DNA of 54,302 bases from CALOBA01 sp942491465 (GCA_942491465.1 CALOBA010000041.1:1-54302); one strand, 5' to 3'. Positions 39,898 to 48,923 are shown, counted from the first letter of the stretch. The notes: generated by a model from the letters alone, not told the origin. Program-made: numbers and translations.

Positions 39898-40133
39898 TTA
39901 GCTGAGGTTCTTGCAATTAGGGCCGGACCACCAACACTTCGGACGCGACGTTGTTTGCTCTTGCCGTAGACGATGCGGACGTCGATCTTTTGGCGGTCCT
40001 TGTCTTCCAGCAGTTCGCGGATGCGGTCGTTGAACTTCAGGAAGGGGCTGATGATGATCAGTCGCTCGGCGGTGGCCTTGATCAGTTCTTCGAGGTAGTA
40101 GTTGGTTGCGCTGGTGTTCAGGAACTTTGCCAT
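39840..40133 (-). pseudogene. PLD-like nuclease fragment
   Basis: The 97-aa frame begins MAKFLNTSATNYYLEELIKA and AERLIIISPFLKFNDRIRELL, the N-terminus of a family of stand-alone PLD-like proteins, up to DVRIVYGKSKQ. After that the translation becomes unrelated (RRVRSVGGPALIARTS), and the HxK motifs are missing. A deletion probably joined this start to the restriction-subunit scrap. It is likely a fossil of an older defence gene beside the present island. Confidence 0.55.
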
Positions 40134-40416
40134 CGATCCATATCCGAGTTGCTTGGTTGGGAAAACGCCCTGTGTCTCAAGGTGGGGAGCGTAGCCAAGC
40201 CGCGGGGTTGCGGCAAGGCCGGGTGTTCGGCGGCGTGTCGCAGATCAGTGCGCAGGCGATTCTGTCGAAGGGGCCGCGTTTCGCCTCGGTCACGATGACG
40301 GGGTTGCGTTCGTCGCGCACGCCGACGCAGACGGAAGTCGATCTCCACCTGGCCGGCGAGATGGTCCAGGGTCTGCGGGTGTTCGTACCGACGGTGCACT
40401 GGAAGCTGTAGGTTCC
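40134..40416. other. Intergenic, degraded
   Basis: Short open frames exist on both strands (for example ending FVPTVHWKL near 40408), but none matches anything I recognise. Decayed accessory DNA. Confidence 0.35.
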
Positions 40417-40617
40417 ATGCCCTGTGGCGGGGATCAGCGACTTAGGCGCTCCCCGGATGGGTTTCGCTGCAGTCTATCCATCCGCACGGCCGCGACCTGG
40501 CTCGGGATTCCCCGCGTCTCCTTCCTGATGCGGGCGATGGAGTCCGGGGCAGTGCTGTTGGAAGACAGCGCCGATGATTTGGCGCGGGAAACATCGTTGC
40601 TGGACGATCCGTCGTGA
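40417..40617 (+). pseudogene. UPF0175-type antitoxin remnant
   Basis: The last 45 residues (RTAATWLGIPRVSFLMRAME, GAVLLEDSADDLARE) match the C-terminal helix-turn-helix and acidic tail of UPF0175 antitoxins. The N-terminal part does not look like the family and may be frameshifted. Its stop overlaps the next start (GTGA), the usual toxin-antitoxin arrangement. Confidence 0.5.
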
Positions 40618-40835
40618 TCTTCTGCAATACCACCCCGCTGATCGCACTCTCGGGGATCGGGTGACTTGATTGCTTGGGCTGAAAGTGGTCGGGACGCTCG
40701 GCGTATTGCTGATGGCGAAGGAACAGGGATTGATCCCTTCGTTTCACGCCGCGGTCACGCAGATGCAGGCGAACGGAATCTTCTATCACCCCACGCTGGT
40801 GGAGAAACTTTGCCGCCTGGCAGCGGGGTTGCTGA
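40614..40835 (+). pseudogene. DUF3368 PIN-like toxin, internally deleted
   Basis: GTG at 40614 starts IFCNTTPLIALSGIG, the signature N-terminus of DUF3368 proteins (usually SNTSPLIALxxIG), and then stops. In another frame, from about 40670, comes the family's C-terminus LGLKVVGTLGVLLMAKEQGL followed by LVEKLCRLAAG. About 80 central residues, including most acidic active-site residues, are deleted. With the UPF0175 remnant it is a dead toxin-antitoxin module. Confidence 0.65.
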
Positions 40836-40904
40836 TTGTCAACGGATCGACCATAATTTGTTACGGAACGGTTACAAGCACAATCAACACCGGATGGAGA
40901 TCTC

Positions 40905-41180
40905 ATGCCATACCAACTGCGAAAGCGCGGACATACCTACCTCTACGAGGTCGACTACGGTGAGGAATCCGCCGTTGCCCGGATCGTCGTGCGCTCCGAT
41001 GTCGCTGGTACCGAGGGCCTGTTTCTGGTCAAACAGGATGGCTCGCTGGAGCCCGCCGATGACCGCCCCGGCTTCGGCATCAATACCCTCGCCCGCGATG
41101 GCATCTGGCCCCGGCCACCCCGCGAGGCCATTTACGACGCCCGCGCCATCGCCCAGCAGAAGGCGCACGTCTTCGGCTGA
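40905..41180 (+). CDS. Small hypothetical protein
   Basis: 91 aa, starting MPYQLRKRGHTYLYEVDYGE with GGAG 8 nt upstream of the ATG. No signal peptide or membrane segment. It is balanced in charge, with a VARIVVRSDVAGTEGLFLVK strand-rich core and a C-terminus IYDARAIAQQKAHVFG. I do not recognise the family. The good ribosome site and protein-like composition argue for a real gene, but it is isolated among fossils. Confidence 0.45.
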   Translation: MPYQLRKRGHTYLYEVDYGEESAVARIVVRSDVAGTEGLFLVKQDGSLEPADDRPGFGINTLARDGIWPRPPREAIYDARAIAQQKAHVFG

Positions 41181-41240
41181 CGCGCGCCAAGGTGAGGTGA
41201 GGCCGCCGGTGTCCGGGGGCGGCGGGGGCGGCGTGCCCGG

Positions 41241-41752
41241 CTACCTCGGGTCGGCCAAGGCGGAGCGAATGTCCGGCGGGTAGAACAGCTGGCCGATCTT
41301 GCTCTCGAAGGCCTGCTGGGCCAGCGCCCCGATCGCCCGCGGCATGCCGCCGCCGATGGCATCGGAGCCGCGAACGGCATTCCGGGCGACGACCTCGCCA
41401 TCTGGCGCGATGATAAGGCCATGTCCTCGGCCATGGGCCGGCCGCTCGCCGTCGTGACATCGAACGGATTGCCGTAGCCTCCGCGCTGCAGACCCACGAA
41501 ATTCGGGTCTTTGTCGCCGTCGAGGATGTAAGGGCGCTGGTCGGTGACGGCCAAGCCGATGGCGCTGTTGCCCTGTACCGACAGGGGCAGCCTCGGGAGC
41601 CGATACTCGTAGGTGTTGCCGACGGCACAACCGCCGAGCATGGACGCGAGCAGCACTGCCGGCAGTAAGCGGCTGCGCCAGTCGAAACGGGAACGGACCC
41701 CCAAGCGCCGAGGGAGCCTGGTGCAGCACAAGGAGACAAGCTGGGTATCCAT
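41241..41752 (-). pseudogene. Hypothetical lipoprotein with single frameshift
   Basis: ATG at 41752 starts a signal peptide (LLPAVLLASMLGG) with lipobox Cys in GGCA. The mature part reads YEYRLPRLPLSVQGNSAIGL and QRPYILDGDKDPNFVGLQRG. At about 41420-41415 the frame changes. The next frame continues smoothly as LIIAPDGEVVARNAV, QQAFESKIGQLFYPPDIRSA, so one base is probably missing. It may be intact in reality if this is an assembly error. Role unknown; outer-membrane lipoprotein if expressed. Confidence 0.55.
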
Positions 41753-41857
41753 GGCGGTTGCCTCCATCAGCGTACGGAAAAGATCTGGGTGAGGACCTCT
41801 CTGATCATCTCCTCCGGCGATCTGCGCACCAGCGATGTGCGCATCGAGTTCGTAGGC

Positions 41858-41885
41858 TGGGTTGAGCTTGCGAAACCCAGCATTT
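41858..41885. repeat. Inverted repeat of dispersed type
   Basis: GTAGGCTGGGTTGAGCTTGC followed by GAAACCCAGCA forms a CTGGGTT/AACCCAG hairpin that interrupts the DUF4143 scrap. A related piece is seen at about 12042. Confidence 0.45.
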
Positions 41886-42040
41886 CAAATAGAACAGCTT
41901 GCGGCCCGTGGCGATCTCCTTGCGCGGGTTGGCGTTGAACGAGGGCAGGCGGAAGATGACGAAGGTCTGCTCCAACAGGTCCAGATTCCGCTCCACCGTC
42001 GGCCGGACCATCTGTAGCTGGGTGGGCGGCGGCAGTCAGC
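41880..42040 (-). pseudogene. AAA/DUF4143 ATPase scrap
   Basis: The frame reads TVERNLDLLEQTFVIFRLPS and NPRKEIATGRKLFYL, the DUF4143 region of AAA_14-type ATPases (usual continuation YDTGIRNAL). It is cut by the inverted repeat immediately after LFYL. No ATPase domain remains. Confidence 0.55.
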
Positions 42041-42144
42041 GAATCTGGTGATCACGGCTGATTTGTCCTTCGCCAAACAGCGGTATGCTGCCGTTTCCAC
42101 CATCGCACAGCGACGCGGCCAACGGCGATCAGGAGCCACAACAC

Positions 42145-43125
42145 ATGCATAGCATCCCGCACCCCGTACTGCCCCGACGTCAGTCCCGGCAGCGGACCAT
42201 CCGTTCACGCCTACCCGCCCGCAGCCTGCTGGCCGGCCTGCTGCTCATCGGCGGGCTCGGTCCGGCCTTCGCCGACAGTCTGGTCTTCCGCTGGCCGGCA
42301 CCCGGCGCGGCCGAGGTCATCGCCGATGTGGAGCGCAAGGGCCAGCAGGCGCGCATGGCGTTTACGCTGAAGATCAGCGACACCGGCACCGGCGAATACC
42401 GTGTCGACTACGAGGATGTGAAGCTGATGTCGATGAACGGCCAGGACCTCTCCTCAGCCCGGGCCCAGGCCGCGCTGCCGCCGGCGGTAGCGGCCGTGAC
42501 TCGGGCGCTGCCGTCGTTCCTGGTCGGCAGCGACGGCAAGCTGACCCGGTTTCTGAACCTCGATGCGCTGCTGGAGACGATCATCACCCATATCCCCGAA
42601 GATCCACCCCAGGTCACGCGGGAGAAGCTGCGCGCAGTGCTCAAGGACCCGACGGTGCGCCGGCAGATGACATCGAAGGCGACCGAAGATTGGAATGCCT
42701 GGGTCGGGACCTGGGTGGGTCAGCCGGTGCTTGCGAGCGGAGAGCGGCGGGAGTTCCAGGCCCGGTCCCGCTCCATGGGCGCCGAGATACCGGCGACGGG
42801 GTTTTACGAGGATCTGGGACCGGTGTTGGAGTACCCCGGTGCCCGGCGGCTGCGGCTTGAGGTCACGGCGGAGGGACCGGCCTTTGCCGAGGCGATCCAC
42901 CAGATGATCGCTGCCATGGGCGAGCGCTCAGGCCAGTCGATCGGGGACCTGAGCGTGGAGGACATCAAGCTTGCACGGCGGGTGCATCGCATCGAGCTGG
43001 TTACCGACCCGTCGACACTGATGCCCCACGAGGTCGATACGCTGGTGGAGGTGACCTTTCAGGTGGAGGGGGAGGCGGTCAATCGGCAGCGCGAGCACAA
43101 GCACTTTCGGTTTGATTGGGACTGA
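42145..43125 (+). CDS. Secreted hypothetical protein
   Basis: 326 aa. ATG at 42145 follows GGAG at a good distance. A long basic n-region leads to LLAGLLLIGGLGPAFA, a signal peptide cut after AFA. The mature protein has beta-rich repeats (FRWPAPGAAEVIADVERKGQ, RMAFTLKISDTGTGEYRVDY, LRLEVTAEGPAF), suggesting a periplasmic fold, and ends with an acidic/basic tail (NRQREHKHFRFDWD). I do not recognise the family. The ISAzo13 element begins 9 bp after its stop, so it escaped disruption narrowly. Confidence 0.65.
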   Translation: MHSIPHPVLPRRQSRQRTIRSRLPARSLLAGLLLIGGLGPAFADSLVFRWPAPGAAEVIADVERKGQQARMAFTLKISDTGTGEYRVDYEDVKLMSMNGQDLSSARAQAALPPAVAAVTRALPSFLVGSDGKLTRFLNLDALLETIITHIPEDPPQVTREKLRAVLKDPTVRRQMTSKATEDWNAWVGTWVGQPVLASGERREFQARSRSMGAEIPATGFYEDLGPVLEYPGARRLRLEVTAEGPAFAEAIHQMIAAMGERSGQSIGDLSVEDIKLARRVHRIELVTDPSTLMPHEVDTLVEVTFQVEGEAVNRQREHKHFRFDWD

Positions 43126-43133
43126 CTCGCACG

Positions 43134-44551
43134 CTCAGTAAAGGTTCAGAAATAAGTTAAACGACTTATCAAGAGAACCCGTTCGCGTCAATCACGTAGT
43201 TCCACTGCCCGAGAACCTCATCATGACGAATGAATCGGTCCTTGATATCGCGGAACGTGTCGGAGCATTTGCGACCGATCTCATATGTCTTATCAAGAAT
43301 GCGCGCGGTGACACGTAGACCGGTTTGCGTGCGGACATTCTCAACCGTTTCCAGAGCGGTCTTGGGAGAATCGAGCATCACGCCGCTCCATGCACGCTCG
43401 ACCTGGCTGAAGAGACGGTGTTCGATCGGATTCCACTTCGAGGTGATAGTGCGCGATACGCACACGCAATCCGAGATGCCGGGTGAGCTCGATCATGTCC
43501 TCCTTGAAACGCAGGGAGCGGGCCGCGTTGGCTCCGCCGCAGTCGCACAGCAGGATCGCCTCGGTGGCACCGGGGTACATTGCACTGAAGAGAACCTCCC
43601 AAGACAAGGCGATGGCGTCGCAAACGAAGGCGCTGTTTTCCCGCGAGGTGCCCAGGGTGATGAACCCTACGTTCGCATGCACATCGTAGACGCCGTGAGG
43701 CACCAGGCGGCCTTCGGCGAGGTGGCTGAATCGTGGTCGTACACTGCCTGTGGGGCGGTGCTGTAGCACTGCCCGGGGCGGTGCAAGGTGCCGAGCGGTT
43801 CCTTTTTCTTCGTGTCGATGGACAGCACGGGGATACCGCGTCGGCATGCCAAGCGGCGCAAGGCGGCAATGTGGCGAAACTGTCGGTCACGCTCGTGCGG
43901 GTCGACCTGCCCAGTGATCAACTGCTTGCACAGCGCCCGGCGACGAAAGCCGGCCCGATCGAGCAAGTCGGCGGCGGTATTGCGACTGACCTCAATGCCG
44001 TGCTCGAGCAGCCGCTGCGCCAATTGCAATGGCTTGAGATCTGTCCAGCGCACGCGCTCATCGGTTGGACTGCCGGCGCTGTGCACGTCGAGAACCTCTT
44101 GCAGAACGGACTTCAACAGCGGATTGCGCTCGGTGATCGGCGGTCGACCGCCCCCGCGCCGGCGTACTCGCCCGGCGTCCCCGCTCGGGCGTTTCGGATC
44201 ATCCGGATCGTCGTCGCCCATCTGCTTGAGTTCCCGTATCCCGGTGTGGATCGTACGACGACTCATTCCGAGCACCCGGGCGACATAGGCGATGCCGCCA
44301 TAACCGATCTTCAACGACTCGACTGCGGCATAACGGCGCCGATCATCTTCCGGCAACGACCGGCAGTACACGCGCATCGCCTCCTCATGGTCTGCGTCGT
44401 AACCTGGAAATTCGTTCATGCCAACATGCGCTCCAACCAAAGGGTGGCACGGATGCTCGCAAAAACAAACAAGAATTTCAACAGTCTGGAGCCCCTGCCG
44501 GAGAAATCACATCAGGTAAGTCGTTTTAGTTGTTAGTGAACCGTTACTCAG
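43134..44551. mobile_element. ISAzo13-family insertion sequence
   Basis: About 1418 bp bounded by imperfect inverted repeats. The left end CTCAGTAAAGGTTCAG... and the reverse of the right end CTGAGTAACGGTTCAC... agree at 29 of 37 positions, including AAACGACTTA. It carries one transposase gene on the minus strand. It sits between the secreted-protein gene at 42145-43125 and a truncated gene at 44552 onward. Confidence 0.75.
43169..44419 (-). pseudogene. ISAzo13-family transposase with two frameshifts
   Basis: The N-terminal helix-turn-helix part (YAAVESLKIGYGGIAYVARV, MSRRTIHTGIRELKQ) and the start of the DDE domain (PVLSIDTKKKEPLGTLHRPG) are in one frame. VPHGVYDVHANVGFITLG and AILLCDCGGANAARS are in a second. 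SKWNPIEHRLFSQVERAWSG to the end is back in the first. Two compensating indels, at about 43740 and 43450, break it. All catalytic regions are otherwise recognisable, so inactivation looks recent or is a sequencing fault. Confidence 0.75.
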
Positions 44552-46097
44552 GCGCGGCCACGGTCGCGCAGACCTTGCAAACCGCGGCCGATCAGCCGAT
44601 TACCCACACCTCGATCTGGGGCAAGGTCTTCGACGGTTTGGTTGAGACCACCACCGATGCTCTGACCGCCGGCATCGGAATGCTGGCCGGCCCGGAGGCG
44701 GACCTGGCGGTGATGGGCGCGACTGTCGCCGCAACCGGCACCGCAACCGCGGCCGGTGGCGCGCTGATGCCGATGGCGACCACTGCCATCAATGCCCACT
44801 TCACTACCACGCTAAGCCAGCCGCCGCCGGTGGCCGCAACAGCCCCGCCGGTGGCCGCAACAGCCCCGCCGGTGGTCAACCAGAGCTATTCCGCCGGCAA
44901 TCTCCTGGGCATGCTGCTTGCCAACAGCTTCGTGCAGGCCGAGATCGGCAATGTGCTCGGGCTCGCCACCGACGGCCCCTCACCGCTTTGGTCGAACTAT
45001 TCGATCCAAAGCGATAGCCTCTGCACCGATGTCAGCCTGGCCGACAACCTGTTCAGCGGCCTCTGCGACGGGACCGACAACAACGGCGGCCAGGCACCCG
45101 CCGCGCCGGCCTATACCAATGTGCTTAGCACCTATCCCAATTCCCAGAGCGAGACCCAACTGAGCATCTGGGATGCGATCCTCACCGGTGCCGATGTGGC
45201 GCTGGACAGCGCCGGTTACCTGCAGGTCAGCAATCCCACCGGTGCGGCGTTCTCGCCGCCAACCCAGCTCATCGACACCAGCGGCTCCGCGGAGACCAGC
45301 GTGGCCGCCGTGAATACCGCCTTCAATCACTCAAGTGGCCTGCTGGCACGCAGAGCCTGGACATGACCGACTGCGCAGCGAATGCCCAGGTATCCGTGAC
45401 CCTGACGCCAGACCCCAGGAGCACCGACGGGTCGGGCGCGACCGGCGCCCTGAGCTGTTGGCACCAGATCGCGCTCGGCGGCGGAGGCAGCTTCCCGGCC
45501 CCGGCCACCGCACCTGTGCTGCAACTGCTGGTGCCGGTGCCCGACGGGAACGCCGATGGCCTGATCGAACCGGACTCGACACAGATCGGCTACAACGCGA
45601 CCACCGGCGCGCTTGAGGTATCCGGCTATCAGGCGCCCAGTGCCGCGGACCCCGAGGTGCTCGAAACGGTCAATTTCGAAAACGGCCCCCAGGCATTGGA
45701 TCTCACCAGCTGCGATCCCGCCGCCGACGTACTGCTCTCGGTCTACCCCATCGGCGACACCCAGGGCGGCCAAGCCCAGGGGTTCCTATCCTGCCAGGCG
45801 CCGCCGACGCTGCCCTATGGTCTGTGCGCCAGCGACCCGAACGCCACCGGCGGCGTGGTTGCGGCACTGCTGACCCCGCCCGGCACCGACGGCTCTGGCG
45901 CGAGCTTCGACCTGGGCTGCGTCTGCATCCCGCCCTACCTGGGCGGGCCCGCGTTGGATACCGCGGCAACCGTCCCACAGCCGGACGCGGCGAGCTTCTG
46001 GCAGACCGGCCAGGACGACGGCGAGGCCCTCGGCCTGATGGTCGGCGCCAGCACATTGAACCCCTTGGGGCGATGCGTAGGCGAGGGCGCAGACTAA
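44552..46097 (+). pseudogene. Secreted/surface protein gene truncated by the IS
   Basis: Starting inside or just after the IS right end, one frame encodes a Gly/Ala/Thr-rich protein (DGLVETTTDALTAGIGML) with a 21-bp tandem repeat giving PPVAATAPPVAATAPP. Near 45345-45363 it shifts to another frame (TQSLDMTDCAANAQVSV). That frame continues with many spaced cysteines (TSCDPAADVLLSVYP, DLGCVCIPPYLGG) to 46097. The 5' end, including any signal peptide, is missing. It looks like an extracellular Cys-rich protein of unknown family. Confidence 0.5.
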
Positions 46098-46293
46098 GGC
46101 GATTGCCGGAAAATCTCGTACCAGATGACGCCGGATTGAGGTTCGCCTTCTAGGAGCATCGCCACGAGCATAGCCAGGCTATGTGACTGCCGGTGCGACA
46201 ACGAAGGCGGGCGTCAAGACAAGTCAGCTGGTATGAGTTTTGACAGAAATCGCCTAAGCGCCTGGGACGGTGCGCGTCCTCAGCGACGCGGCA
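46098..46293. other. Intergenic, no supported gene
   Basis: Between the truncated secreted-protein gene and the second REPIN. No coding, RNA or promoter signal that I can support. Confidence 0.35.
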
Positions 46294-46360
46294 TCGCGGC
46301 TGGAAGCCGCTCCCACATCGGCCAAGGGCGCAGCCCTGTGGGAGCGGCTTCCAGCCGCGA
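46294..46360. repeat. REPIN 2
   Basis: Two perfect inverted 24-bp REP copies (46294-46317 and 46337-46360) separated by 19 nt. The core is the same as at 19458-19523, but the two REPs face the opposite way. Confidence 0.8.
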
Positions 46361-46426
46361 CCGCCAGGACGGCGCAACCCCCGTCCCGCGCCAATAGTTC
46401 ATTTCTCCGCTGCATGGCGGACAGAA

Positions 46427-46490
46427 GCAGCGCATCCACCGGCAGCAGGGGAAACGGCGGATGCGCTATCGTTTATCCGGCCTACGCGGT
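46427..46490. repeat. Hairpin and dispersed-repeat fragment
   Basis: AGCGCATCC.CCG near 46427 pairs with CGG.GGATGCGCT near 46452, followed by ATCGTTTATCCGGCCTACG. This is a sequence type often scattered through proteobacterial genomes near IS110 elements. Confidence 0.4.
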
Positions 46491-46612
46491 CGCTCCGTCA
46501 GCCGAGCGCCGCTCAATGCGGCCAAAGGCCGGGGAGCCCCAGAAAATCATCGGTGCCCCGCCAAGGTCCAAGTGGTGCACGGCAGTGCCCGCAAGCGCTG
46601 CGTCTCCTTGGT

Positions 46613-46903
46613 CTAACGCCAGGCTTCGCGCTCGAGCAGGTCGACGACCGCCTGCTGGCCGTGCATGGCGAGCACCGTGCTCTGAATCGCCAGGGCCAGG
46701 TTGGGGTCGGCGACCAGCTCGGCGACCGACTCCGGGGTCAGGCGCCGTGCCGCGTTGGCGCTGATCGAGCGCCCGCGGTTGCGCGAGAACAGGTTCTGCA
46801 CGTCGTTGGGCAACCCCTTGCGGTAGACGAGGCGATCGGCCTGGTCCGACAAGGCCACGACGCTGTTGTTTGAATGTAGGTCAATTCCGCCGTAAAGTGT
46901 CAT
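46613..46903 (-). pseudogene. IS110-family transposase, internally deleted
   Basis: The start MTLYGGIDLHSNNSVVALSD carries the first Asp of the DEDD RuvC-like domain. Soon after YRKGLPND it jumps to unrelated sequence (VQNLFSRNRGRS), then to RLTPESVAELVADPNLALAI and LLEREAWR, normally about 100 residues further on. 96 codons remain of about 340. Dead remnant. Confidence 0.7.
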
Positions 46904-46976
46904 GGACGACTCTTCCCCTTCGGGGCTGCGGTTGACGTTGGGCTTCGAACTCAGCGACCTCCAAGAGGCATTTCTG

Positions 46977-47186
46977 ATGAAGCACGAGTTTACCCTTGAG
47001 TTTTGGGAAGACGATGGTTGATTCGTTGGAAAACTGAAGGAATTTTCGGGGGTCTTCAGCCAAGGCGAAACACTTCAAGAACTCGAAGAGAATATTGCCG
47101 ACGCCTATCAGCTGGTCTCGCAGGATGATCAAATAGGCAATCATCCGCCTGCGCATACAAAAGGAATATTGTTGGACGTTGCATGA
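46977..47186 (+). pseudogene. HicB-like antitoxin with nonsense codon
   Basis: Read through a TGA at 47019-47021, the frame gives KHEFTLEFWEDDG, stop, FVGKLKEFSGVFSQGETLQE, LEENIADAYQLV, a textbook HicB partial RNase-H-like domain. The stop replaces the Trp/Tyr that follows DDG in the family, consistent with TGG to TGA. ATG at 46977 has no strong ribosome site. The stop overlaps the ATG of the hicA remnant. Confidence 0.7.
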
Positions 47187-47293
47187 AACGCGGTCAGTTC
47201 GTAAAGGGAAGCGGGGTCTTGTCTTTTGCATCGCTGCTGTCACCTGCTGCAATGCGCCGACGGCTATGGCGATTCCTTCCACCCAACGACTAA
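47183..47293 (+). pseudogene. HicA toxin remnant
   Basis: MKRGQFVKGSGVLSF resembles the first residues of HicA (MKRREFIRxL), then the frame loses similarity and stops after 36 codons. The ATG overlaps the HicB-like stop (ATGA), the expected coupling. Only the first eight or so residues support the call. Confidence 0.35.
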
Positions 47294-47331
47294 GGAGGTT
47301 GCGAGCGGGACGGCGTGATGACGCTATCCCT

Positions 47332-47351
47332 CCCCGTCCTGAACGCCGGGG
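47332..47351. other. Short hairpin, IS605-end-like or terminator
   Basis: CCCCG and CGGGG flank TCCTGAACGC, followed by TTTCTC. Such CCCCGTCCT...CGGGG hairpins are typical near IS200/IS605 right ends. Confidence 0.35.
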
Positions 47352-47368
47352 TTTCTCGCGCAAGACTG

Positions 47369-48280
47369 ATGAACGACAGCATCGGCTTTATCGGCCTCGG
47401 CATCATGGGCCGGCCCATGGCATTGAACCTGATCCGCGCCGGGCATCGCCTGCTCGTGCATGCCCGCCGGCCGGAATCCATGCGGCCCCTGATCGACGCC
47501 GGCGCCGAGGCCTGCGCCAGCCCGGCGGAGGTCGCGCGCCGCGCCGGCATCCTGTTCACCATGGTCGCCGACACGGCCGACGTGGAGCAGGTCATGCTCG
47601 GCGCCGACGGCGTCGTCGACGGCATCGGCGCCGGCGGCCTGGCCATCGACATGAGCACCATCTCGCCGTCGGCCACCCGGCGCATCGCCGAGCGCCTGGC
47701 CGAGCACGGCGCCACCCTGCTCGACGCCCCGGTCTCCGGCGGCGAGCGGGGCGCCATCGACGGCACCCTGTCGATCATGGTCGGCGGGCCGGATGCGGCC
47801 TTCGCGCGGGCCCGGCCATTGCTCGACGTGCTCGGCGGCAACGTCGTCCACGTCGGCGACAGCGGCGCCGGCCAGGTCTGCAAGGCCTGCAATCAGATCG
47901 TCGTCGGCCACACCATCGCCGGCGTCGGCGAGGCCTTCGTTCTGGCCGAGTCCGCCGGCGTCGACCCGGCCCGGGTCCGCGAGGCGCTGATGGGCGGCTT
48001 TGCCAACAGCCGCATCCTCGAAGTTCACGGCCGGCGCATGCTCGAAGGCGACTACGCCCCGGGCTTCAAGACCGGCCTGCACCAAAAGGACATGCGCATC
48101 GTCCAAGAGGCCGCCTTTGAACTCGGCATCGCCCTGCCCGGGGCCGCGCAGATCGCCCAATATCTGAACGCCCTGGTGGGCCAGGGCCTGGCCGATCTGG
48201 ACTCCTCGGCCATCTACCGTGCCCAGCGGGCCTTGTCCGGCGGCGGCGAGGCCGGCGATTGGGCCGAGCCGGAGGACTGA
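47369..48280 (+). CDS. 2-hydroxy-3-oxopropionate (tartronate semialdehyde) reductase-like
   Basis: A 303-aa beta-hydroxyacid dehydrogenase. IGFIGLGIMGRPMALNLIRA is the dinucleotide fold, LDAPVSGGERGAIDGTLSIM the substrate signature, and GQVCKACNQIVVG carries the catalytic Lys. The C-terminal helical domain has GLHQKDMRIVQEAA. Best match by features is tartronate semialdehyde reductase (GarR/GlxR), which makes glycerate in the glyoxylate route; 3-hydroxyisobutyrate dehydrogenase is close. ATG at 47369 begins the alignment; earlier in-frame ATGs add a non-homologous leader. Confidence 0.85.
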   Translation: MNDSIGFIGLGIMGRPMALNLIRAGHRLLVHARRPESMRPLIDAGAEACASPAEVARRAGILFTMVADTADVEQVMLGADGVVDGIGAGGLAIDMSTISPSATRRIAERLAEHGATLLDAPVSGGERGAIDGTLSIMVGGPDAAFARARPLLDVLGGNVVHVGDSGAGQVCKACNQIVVGHTIAGVGEAFVLAESAGVDPARVREALMGGFANSRILEVHGRRMLEGDYAPGFKTGLHQKDMRIVQEAAFELGIALPGAAQIAQYLNALVGQGLADLDSSAIYRAQRALSGGGEAGDWAEPED

Positions 48281-48284
48281 TGCC

Positions 48285-48683
48285 ATGCCTCCCGGCATCG
48301 AACTCCCCGCCCACGACGAGATCGTCCCTCCGGCGCGCATCCGCGCCATCTGCGAGCACTACGGCCTGCACGCCCTGTGGCGCAAGATCGAGCGCGACCC
48401 GCCGGCACGCCCCTTCGCCAGCGACGGCTGCACCGGCTGGGTCGACGACTGGAACGGCACCAGCATCTATCCGGCCTGCTTCCTGCACGACCTCAAATAC
48501 TGGGCCGGCTACCCCGGCGAAGACGTCGAGCGCCTGGTGGCCGACGCGGAGTTGATGATCGATGTCGCGCGGCTGCTGGGCGCCACCGCCATGGCCGAGA
48601 CCATGTTCCACGGCGTGCGCGTCGGCGGCCATGAGGCCTTCCGCCAGCCCTTCTCCTGGGGCTTCGGGCGGATAGGCGCCTAG
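48285..48683 (+). CDS. Small protein with PLA2-like Cys-x-x-His-Asp motif
   Basis: 132 aa, starting 4 bp after the reductase stop with GGAGGA upstream. The core SDGCTGWVDDWNGTSIYPAC is followed by FLHDLKYWAGYPGEDVERLV. The C-x-x-H-D-x-x-Y-W arrangement after a GC/W/D loop recalls secreted phospholipase A2 active sites (CCxxHDxCY). No signal peptide is visible. I do not know the family name; the phospholipase idea is inference from one motif. Coupled to the reductase gene. Confidence 0.6.
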   Translation: MPPGIELPAHDEIVPPARIRAICEHYGLHALWRKIERDPPARPFASDGCTGWVDDWNGTSIYPACFLHDLKYWAGYPGEDVERLVADAELMIDVARLLGATAMAETMFHGVRVGGHEAFRQPFSWGFGRIGA

Positions 48684-48773
48684 GCGTCTCGACATCGCCC
48701 CCAGCCTGCTTGCCGCGGGTCGCCAATCAGCCGCGCTAGTGCTTTGCCGCGAAACTGACGAGACCGGCGGCAC

Positions 48774-48841
48774 CTGTGGGAGCGATTTGCAATCGCGACT
48801 GCCGCGACGCGGAAGATCGCGACTGCAAGTCGCTCCCACAG
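48774..48841. repeat. REPIN 3, variant
   Basis: CTGTGGGAGCGATTTGCAAT and its near-perfect inverted copy ending GTCGCTCCCACAG (about 25 of 27 positions) form a long hairpin. The ends match the REPs at 19458 and 46294 but the middle differs. Confidence 0.75.
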
Positions 48842-48923
48842 CGCCGGTGGCCTCGGGACTTCCGCAGCGCTGCGCTAGAGTTTTTTGTATACCGATTCCG
48901 AACTGCCGAGCCCATCCTTCGCC

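Noticed and set aside
46881..47363. 160-residue minus-strand frame
   Set aside because: It is the complement of the HicB-like gene, whose family motifs on the plus strand are far stronger.
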